Positions 32,304 to 40,815 of a stretch of 41,834 bases of DNA are shown one piece after another; within the stretch, counting starts at the first letter, position 1; the number at the start of each line of letters is the position of its first letter. Origin of the DNA: Candidatus Blautia stercorigallinarum (GTDB lineage Bacteria > Bacillota > Clostridia > Lachnospirales > Lachnospiraceae); the NCBI GenBank assembly GCA_019112785.1, contig DXIQ01000094.1, positions 1 to 41,834 on the forward strand. The letters are read 5' to 3'. The translations under genes were made by a program, and so were the position numbers. Below the pieces are notes generated by a model, which worked only from the letters and a program-made list of their open reading frames with translations, did no database searches and was not told where the DNA came from.

Positions 32304-33962
32304 TCAGCTATTGTTCTGCTGAAGAGTTCCGATAAAAGCAGGGATCAGCTGTTTCTTTCTGGAAACAACTCCCGGAAGCAGATAGCCCCCGTCTTTCTCC
32401 TTGACTTCAAAGGATTCTTCCACCAGCCTTCCGCTGCCGTCTCCATAGCAGAGTATTTCCGAAGATTCCTCCAGGATATTGGTAAGCATAAAGAATACCA
32501 TAGAAACTCCATTCTTTCCACATTCATGTTTCATAACCGGCAGGATCCTCTTCTTCAGATCTGTCAGCTCCTGAGCGCTCATAGAACTGATCTGTCCTAC
32601 GCCGAAGTTTACCTTATCTGAAGTAAAACGTTTGAAGTCCTGATAGAAGATAACTTCTATAGTCTTTCCCTTCAGGTTGCTTCCTGCAGTGAACATCTCT
32701 TTTGCGAACTCTTCTATATTAATTCCCGCAATAAGTGCCAGGGCCCCTGCCGCCATCTTATCGGAAGAAGTACAGGTAGGCGACCGGAACATAAGAGTGT
32801 CGGAAATAATAGCCGCGCAGAGCAGTCCTGCGATCTGCGGACTGATCTCCAGAGATTTTTCCACATACATCTGATAAAGGATCGTTGCGGTACATCCTAC
32901 CGGCTGGTTCCTGAACATAATGGGCTGAAGAGTCTCCAGAGAACCCAGTCTGTGATGATCTATGATCTCCAGGATTTCTGCGGAATCAATATTATCCACT
33001 GCCTGGGTTTTCTCATTATGGTCTACTAAAATCAACTGTTTCTTCTTCATTCCCAGAAGATTTCTTCTGGACACGGTTCCGATATATTTTCCGTGTTTAT
33101 TCACCACAGGGAAAGCTCTGTGGCGATTTTTTACCATAATATCTTTAATATTGTCTGTATAATCATCGGTCTGAAAAGTGATCAGGTTATCCTTCTTCAT
33201 AATATGTTTCACCGGAATACTCTGATTGATCAGTCTGGCCACACTGAAAGTATCCAGGGCAGACTGGATGATCACACATTGATTTTTCTCCGCCGCATCT
33301 ATAATATCCTGTTCAACCTCTGTATGGTTGCAGACGATAATACAGCTTACATTCTTCTCTATGGCGCAGAGATGATCCTCATGCCTGTCACCCAGGATAA
33401 CCAGATCATCTTCTTCCAGGAACTCTCCCATTTTATCCGGGTGAGCCGCTCCAATGACCACCTTTCCCCTTACAAAATAACCATGAGGGTTTCCTGTGAC
33501 CACCTTTCCTTCCACAGTATTGGCAATACTTCTGTACTGAGTCCTTGCGTTGGAAAGAAAATAATTGTCATGAGCATCCATATAGGACTTGGCAATATCC
33601 CCTGTTGTGATCAGTCCTTCCAGCTTCCCATCCTCCTTGGTAATAGGCAGGGTCACCGCACTGGTCTGCTTCATAATAGCCCAGGCGTCCTTAATAGAAA
33701 TACTGTTCTCCACACCCGGCGTCTCCCGGATCTCCATATCCTTCACCTGAGTTCCTACATCCGAAAGATATCCCGGCGCCTCCACGCCAAACCGCTTCAG
33801 CACATACTCCGTCTCCTCATTGATCTGGCCGGCCCTCTTCGCCGCATATTTATTTCCTTTATTCATCCGGTTCTTAAAATCCGCATAAGCAATCGCAGAA
33901 CAAATAGAATCCGTATCCGGATTCTTATGCCCGATAATATAAATTTTCCTCTGCTTCGCCAT
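32304..33962 (-). CDS. Family II Mn-dependent inorganic pyrophosphatase with CBS/DRTGG regulatory insert
   Basis: 552 residues, the long form. GHKNPDTDSICSAIAYADF (12-30) is the DHH-family metal site and IDHHRLG the DHH motif proper. CBS motifs (about 74-128 and 250-305) flank a DRTGG domain, an insert that in related enzymes binds adenine nucleotides or diadenosine polyphosphates and gates activity. The C-terminal DHHA2 domain includes the run near FKRFTSDKVNFGVGQISS. It hydrolyses pyrophosphate in the cytosol. It starts its own unit upstream of the flavin reductase gene (20-nt gap). Confidence 0.94.
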   Translation of the reverse strand: MAKQRKIYIIGHKNPDTDSICSAIAYADFKNRMNKGNKYAAKRAGQINEETEYVLKRFGVEAPGYLSDVGTQVKDMEIRETPGVENSISIKDAWAIMKQTSAVTLPITKEDGKLEGLITTGDIAKSYMDAHDNYFLSNARTQYRSIANTVEGKVVTGNPHGYFVRGKVVIGAAHPDKMGEFLEEDDLVILGDRHEDHLCAIEKNVSCIIVCNHTEVEQDIIDAAEKNQCVIIQSALDTFSVARLINQSIPVKHIMKKDNLITFQTDDYTDNIKDIMVKNRHRAFPVVNKHGKYIGTVSRRNLLGMKKKQLILVDHNEKTQAVDNIDSAEILEIIDHHRLGSLETLQPIMFRNQPVGCTATILYQMYVEKSLEISPQIAGLLCAAIISDTLMFRSPTCTSSDKMAAGALALIAGINIEEFAKEMFTAGSNLKGKTIEVIFYQDFKRFTSDKVNFGVGQISSMSAQELTDLKKRILPVMKHECGKNGVSMVFFMLTNILEESSEILCYGDGSGRLVEESFEVKEKDGGYLLPGVVSRKKQLIPAFIGTLQQNNS

Positions 33963-34004
33963 TCCATTTTTCCTTTCTCAAAGGTCATTTTCACTTCTTT
34001 TTTT

Positions 34005-34033
34005 ATACTATCACACTTCTAATTTCCTGGCAA
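34005..34033 (-). promoter_or_regulatory. Promoter of the pyrophosphatase operon
   Basis: Minus strand TTGCCA (34033-34028), 17 nt, TAGTAT (34010-34005), about 40 nt before the start codon. The -35 box touches the edge of the structured element region. Confidence 0.5.
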
Positions 34034-34052
34034 TTATGATATGATATCCCCA

Positions 34053-34107
34053 GGGTTCCAAGCTCAGGCATTTCATGCTCGCATGAATATGCCTGAATTT
34101 GGAACCC
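34053..34107 (+). repeat. Structured intergenic element, locus 3: leading hairpin
   Basis: A 55-nt nested hairpin: outer GGGTTCCAA/TTGGAACCC, middle TCAGGCAT/ATGCCTGA, apical TTCATGC-TC-GCATGAA. It is preceded by ATGATATC and followed by CGTCTAAAACATGAGCATG, the same order as in the murA leader. Confidence 0.7.
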
Positions 34108-34111
34108 GTCT

Positions 34112-34558
34112 AAAACATGAGCATGTAAACCGATAGGTTGAAATGCGAATGTTTTCTGAATTGCGGGAGCCGAAGGCGGAGCAATTCTGGGGGATATCAT
34201 TCCCCCGAATACGACACCCATTAAAACATGAACATGTAGCCCGATAGGGCGGAGTGTGAATGTTTTCCTGAATTGCGGGAGCCCAAAGGGCGGAACAATT
34301 CAGGGAGTATCATTAAACTTGAGGGTGACACCCGTCTAAAACATGAGCATGGAAACCGATAGGTTGGAATGCGAATGTTTTCTGAATTGCGGGAGCCGAA
34401 GGCGGAGCAATTCAGGGGGATATCATTCCCCCGAATACGACACCCGTTAAAACATGAACATGTAGCCCGATAGGGCGGAATGTGAATGTTTTCCTGAATT
34501 GCGGGAGCCGAAGGCGGAGCAATTCTGGGGGATATCATTTCCCCAATTTTAAACTGCA
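34112..34558 (+). repeat. Four-unit tandem array of structured elements (A-B-A-B) before the S1 gene
   Basis: Units start at 34112, 34223, 34338 and 34449 (111-115 bases each). Units 1 and 3 differ at about 4 of 111 bases; units 2 and 4 are near-identical over their first 60. Each unit has stem A (AAAACAT/ATGTTTT, symmetrical GA/GA internal loop, GCAT/ATGC, then AACC-GATA-GGTT) and stem B (GAATTGC/GCAATTC with inner GCC-GAA-GGC); units 1, 3 and 4 also have stem C (GGGG-GATATCAT-CCCC type). In units 2 and 4 the stems read ACAT/(G/A)TGT and GCCC-GATA-GGGC, so both arms changed together. With 34053-34107 it fills the gene-free 33963-34577 stretch. No coding potential or spacers. Confidence 0.85.
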
Positions 34559-34577
34559 TTTAAAGGAGGAGCGAATT

Positions 34578-35285
34578 ATGTCAGAAGAAACAAAGAAACC
34601 GGAAACCATGGAAGATTATATGAATGAGATCAACGCATCCTTTTCTAATTTCCGGGATGACGATATGCTGATCTGGGACAAGCTGGCCCAGATGAAAGAG
34701 GATAAAGAATCTTTTGAAGTTACTGTGGAAGGTATTGTAAAGGGCGGCGTGATCGCCTATGTAGAAGGCATCCGCGCCTTTATCCCTGTATCCCAGCTGG
34801 CCCTTCACTATGTGGAAAATCCCGAGGATTATTTAAAGAAAACTCTTACTGTCAGAGTGATCGAAGTGGATGAGCAGGAAAATCGTCTGGTTCTCTCTGC
34901 CAGAGAAGTGCTGAGAGAAAAAGCCCAGGAAGAAAAGCTGGAAAAGATCCAGAATATCAAAGTGGGAAGTATCGTAGAAGGGACCGTAGAATCCCTTCAG
35001 ACCTATGGCGCTTTTATTGATCTGGGAGACCATATTTCCGGTCTGGTACATATTTCCCAGATTTCTGAAAAAAGGATCAAATCTCCAAAGGCTGTGCTTT
35101 CTGTAGGAGATCATGTGAAAGCAAAAGTTATTAAAAATGAGGACGGGAAGATCAGCCTTAGTATAAAGGCCCTTGCCCAGCCAGAGGAAGAGAAAGACGA
35201 AGAACCGGATTTTGAAATTCCAAAGAGCGAAGAAATCTCCACATCCTTAGGTTCTCTTCTGAAAAATCTGAAGATCAACGGTTAA
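34578..35285 (+). CDS. S1 RNA-binding domain protein
   Basis: 235 residues from the ATG at 34578 behind AAAGGAGG; the frame is open upstream through the repeat array but that part is not coding. It has two S1 domains: about 48-118 (VTVEGIVKGGVIAYVEGIRAFIPVSQL...NRLVLSARE) and 133-200 (VGSIVEGTVESLQTYGAFIDLGDHISGLVHISQ...GKISLSIKAL). Ends are acidic. Such short S1 proteins resemble parts of ribosomal protein S1 and probably bind mRNA or ribosomes. It heads a two-gene operon with a PTS IIC protein. Its leader consists of the structured array, which could be a binding target (speculation). Confidence 0.9.
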   Translation: MSEETKKPETMEDYMNEINASFSNFRDDDMLIWDKLAQMKEDKESFEVTVEGIVKGGVIAYVEGIRAFIPVSQLALHYVENPEDYLKKTLTVRVIEVDEQENRLVLSAREVLREKAQEEKLEKIQNIKVGSIVEGTVESLQTYGAFIDLGDHISGLVHISQISEKRIKSPKAVLSVGDHVKAKVIKNEDGKISLSIKALAQPEEEKDEEPDFEIPKSEEISTSLGSLLKNLKING

Positions 35286-35298
35286 TAGGAGAATACAG

Positions 35299-36357
35299 GT
35301 GAAAAAAATATTAAACCGGATTTTTATTGAAGGCTTAAGCGGAATGGCCTATGGGCTTTTCGCTACATTGATCATCGGTACCATCATCCAGCAGATCGGA
35401 AATCTGATTGGAGGGCCCTGGGGCACTCTGATCTATCAGTTCGGAAAATTTGCCGCAGCCATGACCGGAGCCGGGATCGGCGCCGGTGTTGCCTGCCGGT
35501 TTAAAGAAAGCTCTCTGGTAGTTCTTTCCGCTGTTACTGCAGGTATGGTAGGCGCCTATGCAGGAAATATCTCTGCCGGAACGGTCTTTACCGAAGAAGG
35601 CGCACTGCTTCTTTCCGGTCCCGGTGAACCTCTGGGAGCCTTTATCGCCTCTTATGTGGCTATCGAACTTTCCAGACTCATTGCAGGAAAAACCAAGCTG
35701 GATATTATCCTGGCTCCTATGGCGGGCATTCTGGGAGGCTCTGTTGTGGGAATCTTAGTGGGTCCCCCCATCAGCCGGCTGATGAACCAGCTTGGCGCTA
35801 TGATCAACTGGGGGACTGAGCAGCAGCCTTTCCTTATGGGAATTGTGGTATCTGTCCTTATGGGCATGATCCTGACTCTGCCTATCAGTTCTGCCGCTTT
35901 AGGGGTGATCCTGAATCTCTCCGGTCTTGCCGCCGGAGCCGCTACCATTGGCTGCTGCTGCAATATGGTAGGCTTTGCCGTAGCAAGTTATAAGGAAAAT
36001 GGAATATCCGGCCTTCTGGCCCAGGGGATCGGAACCTCTATGCTCCAGGTCCCCAATATTATGCGCCATCCTTTAATATGGCTGCCTGCAATTATTTCCA
36101 GCGCCATTTTAGGTCCTGTAGGAACTATGCTGGCCGGTATGACCAATAATGCTACCGGTTCCGGAATGGGTACAGCCGGTTTTGTCGGTCAGATCATGAC
36201 CTGGCAGACCATGACTGCCACAGAAGATCCGGTGATCGTATTGATAAAAATCCTCCTCCTTCATTTTATCCTGCCCGGCATTCTTTCCCTGGTGATCGCT
36301 GACAATATGCGCAAGCTGGGACTGATCAAGAATGGGCATATGAAACTGGATATGTAG
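35299..36357 (+). CDS. PTS transporter subunit IIC-like membrane protein
   Basis: 352 residues, GTG start at 35299 with AGGAG 7 nt upstream and 13 nt after the S1 stop. It is very hydrophobic, with about nine membrane segments and many Gly-rich turns. FIEGLSGMAYGLFATLIIGTIIQQIG and the GTEQQPFLMGIVVSVLMGMILTLPISSAA region match the stand-alone PTS_EIIC_2 family (PF13303). No IIA or IIB domain or gene is present, so it may not work as a normal phosphotransferase permease; substrate unknown. Confidence 0.88.
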   Translation: MKKILNRIFIEGLSGMAYGLFATLIIGTIIQQIGNLIGGPWGTLIYQFGKFAAAMTGAGIGAGVACRFKESSLVVLSAVTAGMVGAYAGNISAGTVFTEEGALLLSGPGEPLGAFIASYVAIELSRLIAGKTKLDIILAPMAGILGGSVVGILVGPPISRLMNQLGAMINWGTEQQPFLMGIVVSVLMGMILTLPISSAALGVILNLSGLAAGAATIGCCCNMVGFAVASYKENGISGLLAQGIGTSMLQVPNIMRHPLIWLPAIISSAILGPVGTMLAGMTNNATGSGMGTAGFVGQIMTWQTMTATEDPVIVLIKILLLHFILPGILSLVIADNMRKLGLIKNGHMKLDM

Positions 36358-36401
36358 ATCTGTCTGCACATTCATGAAATTCAGGAAAAGATGTTAAAGT
36401 T

Positions 36402-36430
36402 TTGACTAAACGCCGCTTTTTTGCTATACT
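36402..36430 (+). promoter_or_regulatory. Strong sigmaA promoter of the alarmone synthetase gene
   Basis: TTGACT (36402-36407), exactly 17 nt, TATACT (36425-36430). Transcription should start near 36437, leaving a leader of about 113 nt. Confidence 0.85.
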
Positions 36431-36446
36431 GTAGAAAAGCGGCAGT

Positions 36447-36518
36447 TTTTGTGCGATACGCCCGACAAGCGGCTGCTGTGCTTGTACGAGCAGGCATTTG
36501 CCGGGCATCAGCACAAAA
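36447..36518 (+). ncRNA. Structured 5' leader of the alarmone synthetase gene
   Basis: TTTTGTGC (36447-36454) pairs with GCACAAAA (36511-36518). Inside, after a GATAC/ATCA internal loop, GCCCGACAA (36460-36468) pairs with TTGCCGGGC (36498-36506) with one mismatch. The closed structure of 72 nt lies between promoter and ribosome binding site and has no T-run, so it is not a simple terminator. I do not recognise it as a known riboswitch. Confidence 0.5.
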
Positions 36519-36549
36519 TCAAATCTTCCTAAAAGGAGGTGAAGCATGG

Positions 36550-37221
36550 TTGGAAAACTCTCCAAATCTGAACCTTTACGAGGATGTAGACAGCTGGGAA
36601 ACTCTCATGTTCCTTTATAATGCCGCATTAAAGGAGATCAATACCAAGATTGAAATACTTAATGATGAGTTTCAGCATGTGCATCACTACACCCCTATAG
36701 AACATATTAAATCCAGGATCAAAACAGCGGAAAGTATTGTTAAGAAGCTGAAGAAAAACGGCTATGAAGTAAATGTCCAAAACATGGTAAAGCATGTCCG
36801 GGACATTGCCGGAGTCCGGATCATCTGCTCTTTTACTTCCGATATCTACCTTATTGCAGATATGATCACCAAGCAGGGGGATCTGAAGATCATTTCCCTC
36901 AAAGATTATATCAAGCATCCCAAGGACAGCGGTTATCAGAGTTATCATATGCTGGTATCTGTTCCCATTTATCTGTCCGGAGGATTTGTAGATACCAAAG
37001 TGGAGATCCAGATACGGACAGTGGCGCAGGATTTCTGGGCCAGCCTGGAACACAAGATCTATTACAAATTTGAGGGCAAAGCGCCTGATTACATCAGCCG
37101 CGAGCTCCAGGAATGTTCCAAGATCGTGGAAAAACTGGACGCCCGGATGCTCTCTTTAAATAATACGATTCAGGAATTCAGCGGAAAAAGGACAGGAGAC
37201 ATCCTTCCTTCAGAAGCATGA
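36550..37221 (+). CDS. Small alarmone synthetase (RelA/SpoT-like GTP pyrophosphokinase)
   Basis: 223 residues from the TTG at 36550 (LENSPNLNLYEDVDSWETL), with AAAGGAGG upstream. The nearby ATG at 36546 is out of frame and would end after about 25 codons. It makes (p)ppGpp from ATP and GTP/GDP. RDIAGVRIICSF (84-95), KDYIKHPKDSGYQSYHMLV (118-136) and VEIQIRTVAQDFWASLEHKIYYK are the synthetase motifs, including the G-loop YQSYH and the catalytic Glu152. There is no hydrolase, TGS or ACT domain, as in RelQ/RelP. It stands alone between a PTS protein and a terminator. Confidence 0.93.
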   Translation: MENSPNLNLYEDVDSWETLMFLYNAALKEINTKIEILNDEFQHVHHYTPIEHIKSRIKTAESIVKKLKKNGYEVNVQNMVKHVRDIAGVRIICSFTSDIYLIADMITKQGDLKIISLKDYIKHPKDSGYQSYHMLVSVPIYLSGGFVDTKVEIQIRTVAQDFWASLEHKIYYKFEGKAPDYISRELQECSKIVEKLDARMLSLNNTIQEFSGKRTGDILPSEA

Positions 37222-37262
37222 GAAGAGGCTGCAGCACATACAACAAAGCTGCAGCCTCTTCT
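37221..37262 (+). terminator. Terminator of the alarmone synthetase gene
   Basis: A 15-bp stem (37221-37235 with 37248-37262) whose left arm begins at the last base of the stop codon, followed by TTTTCT. Confidence 0.85.
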
Positions 37263-37304
37263 TTTCTATGATATGTATTCTTAACTAAAAGTTTTGATCA
37301 AAAA

Positions 37305-39521
37305 CTATATATTCCCCAAAAGCCGGAATGTTTTTCCATTAGAAGTCCTGGAATCTCCTCCTGCCCAGACAATAAATTCACCTGGCTCTGCCTGATATTC
37401 CATAGATCTGGTATAAAACTTCAGATCCTCTGAGGTCAGAGTAAAGACTGCTTCCCGGCTTTCTCCCGGTTCCAGCGCCAGCTTGATAAAGCCTTTTAAT
37501 TCTTTTACCGGCCTGGCCACACTGCCCCATTTATCCCTTACATAAAGCTGTACTGTCTCCACACCCGGTCTGTCTCCTGTGTTTTTTACATCCACAGAAA
37601 CTTTCAAAGGCTCTCCCATGGAAATTTCTTCTTTATCCAGTTTTATACCAGAGTAGGTAAACTCTGTATAGCTGAGTCCATATCCGAAGGGGTACAGGGG
37701 CTGATTTGGTATATCGCTGTACCTGGAAAGGAACCGGTTCTCCATATATTCTCCATCTTCCACATGGCGTCCTGTAGAAAATTCCCCGTAGAATACCGGT
37801 ACCTGTCCTACACTCCAGGGCATGGACATGGAAAGTCTTCCCTGGGGATCCGCATCTCCATAGAGGATATCTGCTACAGCTCTTCCTCCCTCAGTTCCCG
37901 GCATCCAGGCATATAAAAGTGCCTTTGTTTTCTCCTTGACTTCCCGCAGATCCAGCGGCCTTCCTGCGAAAATAACTGCCGCCGTATTTTTATTGGCCTG
38001 TGTCACCGCATCTAAAAGTCTTTTCTGTACATCCGGTATGATAATATCTCCTCTGCTGGCTCCTTCTCCTGACTGAAGAGCTGCCTCTCCCAAAAGCAGT
38101 ACCACTTTATCAGAATCTGCGGCAGCTTCTGCTGCTTTTTTTATAAGCGCCTTTGTTTCCTCTTCTGAGTCTTCATTGGTCATATTGTAGCGGAAACCAT
38201 ATACTGTCTGTCCTGGGTTCAGGATCCCGCATCCCTTTTCGAAGGCGGCATTAGCCCCCTTTTCTTCTACGCCCTGACGGCAGGTTACCGCCTGGTCAAC
38301 ATCTCCGAAAAAAGACCAGGCTCCAAGGATATGCTTATCTTCTGTATATGGTCCGATAAAGGCCACTTTTTCTTCTTTTTTCAGAGGAAGAAAGCCTTTC
38401 CGGTTTTCTAAGAGCACCATACTTTCCTGAGCAGCTTTTCTGGCTTTTGCCCGGTTCTCCTGTGTAAAGATCGCCCCGGCTCTTTCCTGGGAATCCAGGC
38501 CTCTGTAAGGGTTCTCGAAAAGCCCCAGTTTATTTTTCAGTTTCAGGATACGGAGCACCGCCTGATCAATAAGTTCTTCAGAAATCTGTCCGCTTTTAAC
38601 CAGATTTTCCAGTTCCGTTATATAGCAGCCTCCCATCATATCCAGGTCCGTTCCTGCCTCAATGGCCTGTTTTGCCGCTTCCTGCTTATTCTGCGCAACG
38701 CCGTGATTGATCAGTTCTCCTACTGCATTGTAGTCAGAAACCAGCACTCCTTCAAATCCCATTTCTTCTCTGAGCACTTTCCGCATCAGCCACTGATTTG
38801 CAGTAGCAGGGATCCTGTCCAAGGTGTTAAAGGAAGTCATCACCATAGCGCTTCCCGCCTTTATGGCTGCCTCATATGCAGGAAGATAGTCCTCCCGCAA
38901 GGTGCGTTCAGACAGTTCTACATTATTGTATTCTCTTCCCGCTGTAGGTGCGCCGTAAGCGGCGAAATGCTTCGTACAGGCCCCCAGGTGCTCCTCGTAA
39001 TGTTCTCCTTCTCCCTGTATCCCTCTGACCATAGCCTCTGCCATTCTGGCATTCAGGTAAGGATCTTCCCCTGTAGATTCCATCACACGTCCCCATCTGG
39101 CGTCTCTTACCAGATCCGCCATAGGAGCAAAAGTTACATGGAGCCCTTCTGCGGCAGACTCCCTGGCCATTATATCCCCAGCGGTACGGGCTGTTTCGGG
39201 AGAAAAGGTACAGCCCAATCCTAAGGGAATGGGAAAAATCGTTTTATATCCGTTAATGATATCTGCCATAAATACTACCGGAATATGGTGGGGCTGACGC
39301 TCCATACATTTTTTCTGCAGGCTCTTGATCTCTTCGGCCTTTACCGCGCCCAGGATACTGCCTGTCATGAGCATATCTTCTTCTGTTATTCCCTGGTCGG
39401 CAGCCGTACCTGTCACAGCCTCCTCATTGTTAAAGCAGCTTACATCCAGCTGCATCATCTGACCGATTTTCTCTTTTAAGGACATATCGGCCAATAATTC
39501 AATTACCTTTTCTTCTGTCAT
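37305..39521 (-). CDS. Glycoside hydrolase family 3 beta-glucosidase-like enzyme
   Basis: 738 residues without signal peptide, cytosolic. The GH3 N-terminal barrel includes FAPMADLVRDARWGRVMESTGEDPYL, CTKHFAAYG and the nucleophile Asp263 in GVLVSDYNAV. The GH3 C-terminal domain begins near 365 (QESMVLLENRKGFLPL), and a fibronectin III-like domain near 640-735 ends the chain. It releases terminal beta-linked glucose (or xylose) from oligosaccharides. It lies 15 nt after the LacI gene on the same strand, so the two form an operon, opposite a GH94 phosphorylase. Together they suggest cellobiose or beta-glucan oligomer use. Confidence 0.94.
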   Translation of the reverse strand: MTEEKVIELLADMSLKEKIGQMMQLDVSCFNNEEAVTGTAADQGITEEDMLMTGSILGAVKAEEIKSLQKKCMERQPHHIPVVFMADIINGYKTIFPIPLGLGCTFSPETARTAGDIMARESAAEGLHVTFAPMADLVRDARWGRVMESTGEDPYLNARMAEAMVRGIQGEGEHYEEHLGACTKHFAAYGAPTAGREYNNVELSERTLREDYLPAYEAAIKAGSAMVMTSFNTLDRIPATANQWLMRKVLREEMGFEGVLVSDYNAVGELINHGVAQNKQEAAKQAIEAGTDLDMMGGCYITELENLVKSGQISEELIDQAVLRILKLKNKLGLFENPYRGLDSQERAGAIFTQENRAKARKAAQESMVLLENRKGFLPLKKEEKVAFIGPYTEDKHILGAWSFFGDVDQAVTCRQGVEEKGANAAFEKGCGILNPGQTVYGFRYNMTNEDSEEETKALIKKAAEAAADSDKVVLLLGEAALQSGEGASRGDIIIPDVQKRLLDAVTQANKNTAAVIFAGRPLDLREVKEKTKALLYAWMPGTEGGRAVADILYGDADPQGRLSMSMPWSVGQVPVFYGEFSTGRHVEDGEYMENRFLSRYSDIPNQPLYPFGYGLSYTEFTYSGIKLDKEEISMGEPLKVSVDVKNTGDRPGVETVQLYVRDKWGSVARPVKELKGFIKLALEPGESREAVFTLTSEDLKFYTRSMEYQAEPGEFIVWAGGDSRTSNGKTFRLLGNI

Positions 39522-39536
39522 CTCTGCCTCCTGATT

Positions 39537-40604
39537 TTATCTGCATACGCCTACGCTCTCCCCCGGCTCCAGCATACCGTCTACTGTAACGGTTTCTCCT
39601 TCCATGTCTGCTTCCGGAAATTCGATCCGGTTGATCAGTTTGTTGCCTGCCTGGATTCCCATAGAAATGGTGTCCTGCCGGATGGTAGTGATCCTGGGCC
39701 TTACAACTTTCGCTATACTGATGCCGTCGTAGCCTGCCAGTGATATATCCTCCGGCACCCGTATCCCCATTTCCTGCATGACACTAAGTCCGCTGACTGC
39801 TGTCAGATCATCGGAATAAAGGATACAGGTTGGACGTTTTGGCAAAGCCAGTACTGCTTTTGTCAGCGCCACCGCCCTGTCCGTATCCCGATACGTACAA
39901 GTATACAGATATTCACCAGGTATCTCCAGACCATGTCCTTCCATAAAGTTTCTGTAGGCTTTCAGTCTGTCTCTGGTAACTTCACCGTCCATACCATGGA
40001 TATAAGCGATTTTCCGGTGCCCTCTGTCAAAAACAAATTTCATCATTCTCCGCATGTCTTCATATTGATTAGAAGCCACATTAACATGCTTCTTTGTCTT
40101 ATGGTCCACAGATACGATAGGAATGTCTGATTCAAAAAGTTCCTTTACCTCATCCTGGTCATAATCTGCGCAGAGTACTAAAACACCGTCAAATTTCATA
40201 TATCTGCACTGCCGTATATAAGATAGCCGGTTAGGGGAATTGCTGGCGTTTAAAAAAGTTATCACATACCCTCTTTCTTCCACTGTATCCTTAAAGCTGT
40301 TTAAGATCCTGGCAAAGTGCTCCTGCATCAGGCCTTCCCCTGATTTTTCCGAAAGAAGAACGCCGATATTTTTGGTATACCGGTTTTTCAGGGCAGAGGC
40401 CATATAATTTGGCACATAATTTAACTCCCTTGCCGCCTTTTGGATCTCCTTTTTCTTACTGCCGCTGATATCTCTTCTGTCATTCAGAGCTTTGCTCACT
40501 GTAGAGACTGAAACATGGCACTGCCTGGCAATATCCCGCAAGGATACGTTTTTCTTACTTGTTTTGTTTTTCTTCCCGTTTTCTAAATCGTTTTCCTGAA
40601 CCAT
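39537..40604 (-). CDS. LacI-family regulator of the beta-glucoside locus
   Basis: 355 residues. After a lysine-rich extension, VSLRDIARQCHVSVSTVSKALNDRRDIS (20-48) is a canonical LacI helix-turn-helix with V-S-K, followed by YVPNYMASALK (hinge). The ligand domain is of the Peripla_BP_3 type (NIGVLLSEKSG... to PRITTIRQDTISMGIQAGNKLI). It is co-transcribed with GH3 and divergent from GH94. A 16-base word in its 4th-9th codons recurs in the GH94 leader, suggesting that the protein binds both. Confidence 0.94.
   Translation of the reverse strand: MVQENDLENGKKNKTSKKNVSLRDIARQCHVSVSTVSKALNDRRDISGSKKKEIQKAARELNYVPNYMASALKNRYTKNIGVLLSEKSGEGLMQEHFARILNSFKDTVEERGYVITFLNASNSPNRLSYIRQCRYMKFDGVLVLCADYDQDEVKELFESDIPIVSVDHKTKKHVNVASNQYEDMRRMMKFVFDRGHRKIAYIHGMDGEVTRDRLKAYRNFMEGHGLEIPGEYLYTCTYRDTDRAVALTKAVLALPKRPTCILYSDDLTAVSGLSVMQEMGIRVPEDISLAGYDGISIAKVVRPRITTIRQDTISMGIQAGNKLINRIEFPEADMEGETVTVDGMLEPGESVGVCR
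40580..40595. promoter_or_regulatory. Candidate LacI operator inside the regulator's own first codons
   Basis: TTTCTAAATCGTTTTC, identical in sequence and direction to 40903-40918. Confidence 0.45.
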
Positions 40605-40815
40605 ATTTTAGAGTCGCTCCCTTATTTTCGCAATCCGCTTTCGTAAATCTCCGATTTTTTATCTACTTTTCACTATAAAGATACCATGTTTTTGTATTCA
40701 TTACACTATGTTTTTACTGTATTTTTTCTTTCGCTTTCCCATTTCACGAAATGTTTTCGTAAATTCAACAGTTTTTTTCTTACTTATATTTTCTTTTTTA
40801 TCCTCCGGCCATGTC

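Noticed and set aside
33093-34022. Long + strand open frame antisense to the pyrophosphatase (309 codons)
   Set aside because: No family resemblance and no ribosome binding site; the minus-strand frame is a clear DHH pyrophosphatase.
34112-34558. Possible CRISPR array
   Set aside because: Units are 111-115 bases, directly adjoining, with no unique spacers and no cas genes nearby; they fold as RNA stems instead.
34221-34559. Minus-strand open frames across the repeat array
   Set aside because: They only reflect the repeat periodicity; translated sequence is low-complexity duplicated text without start signals.
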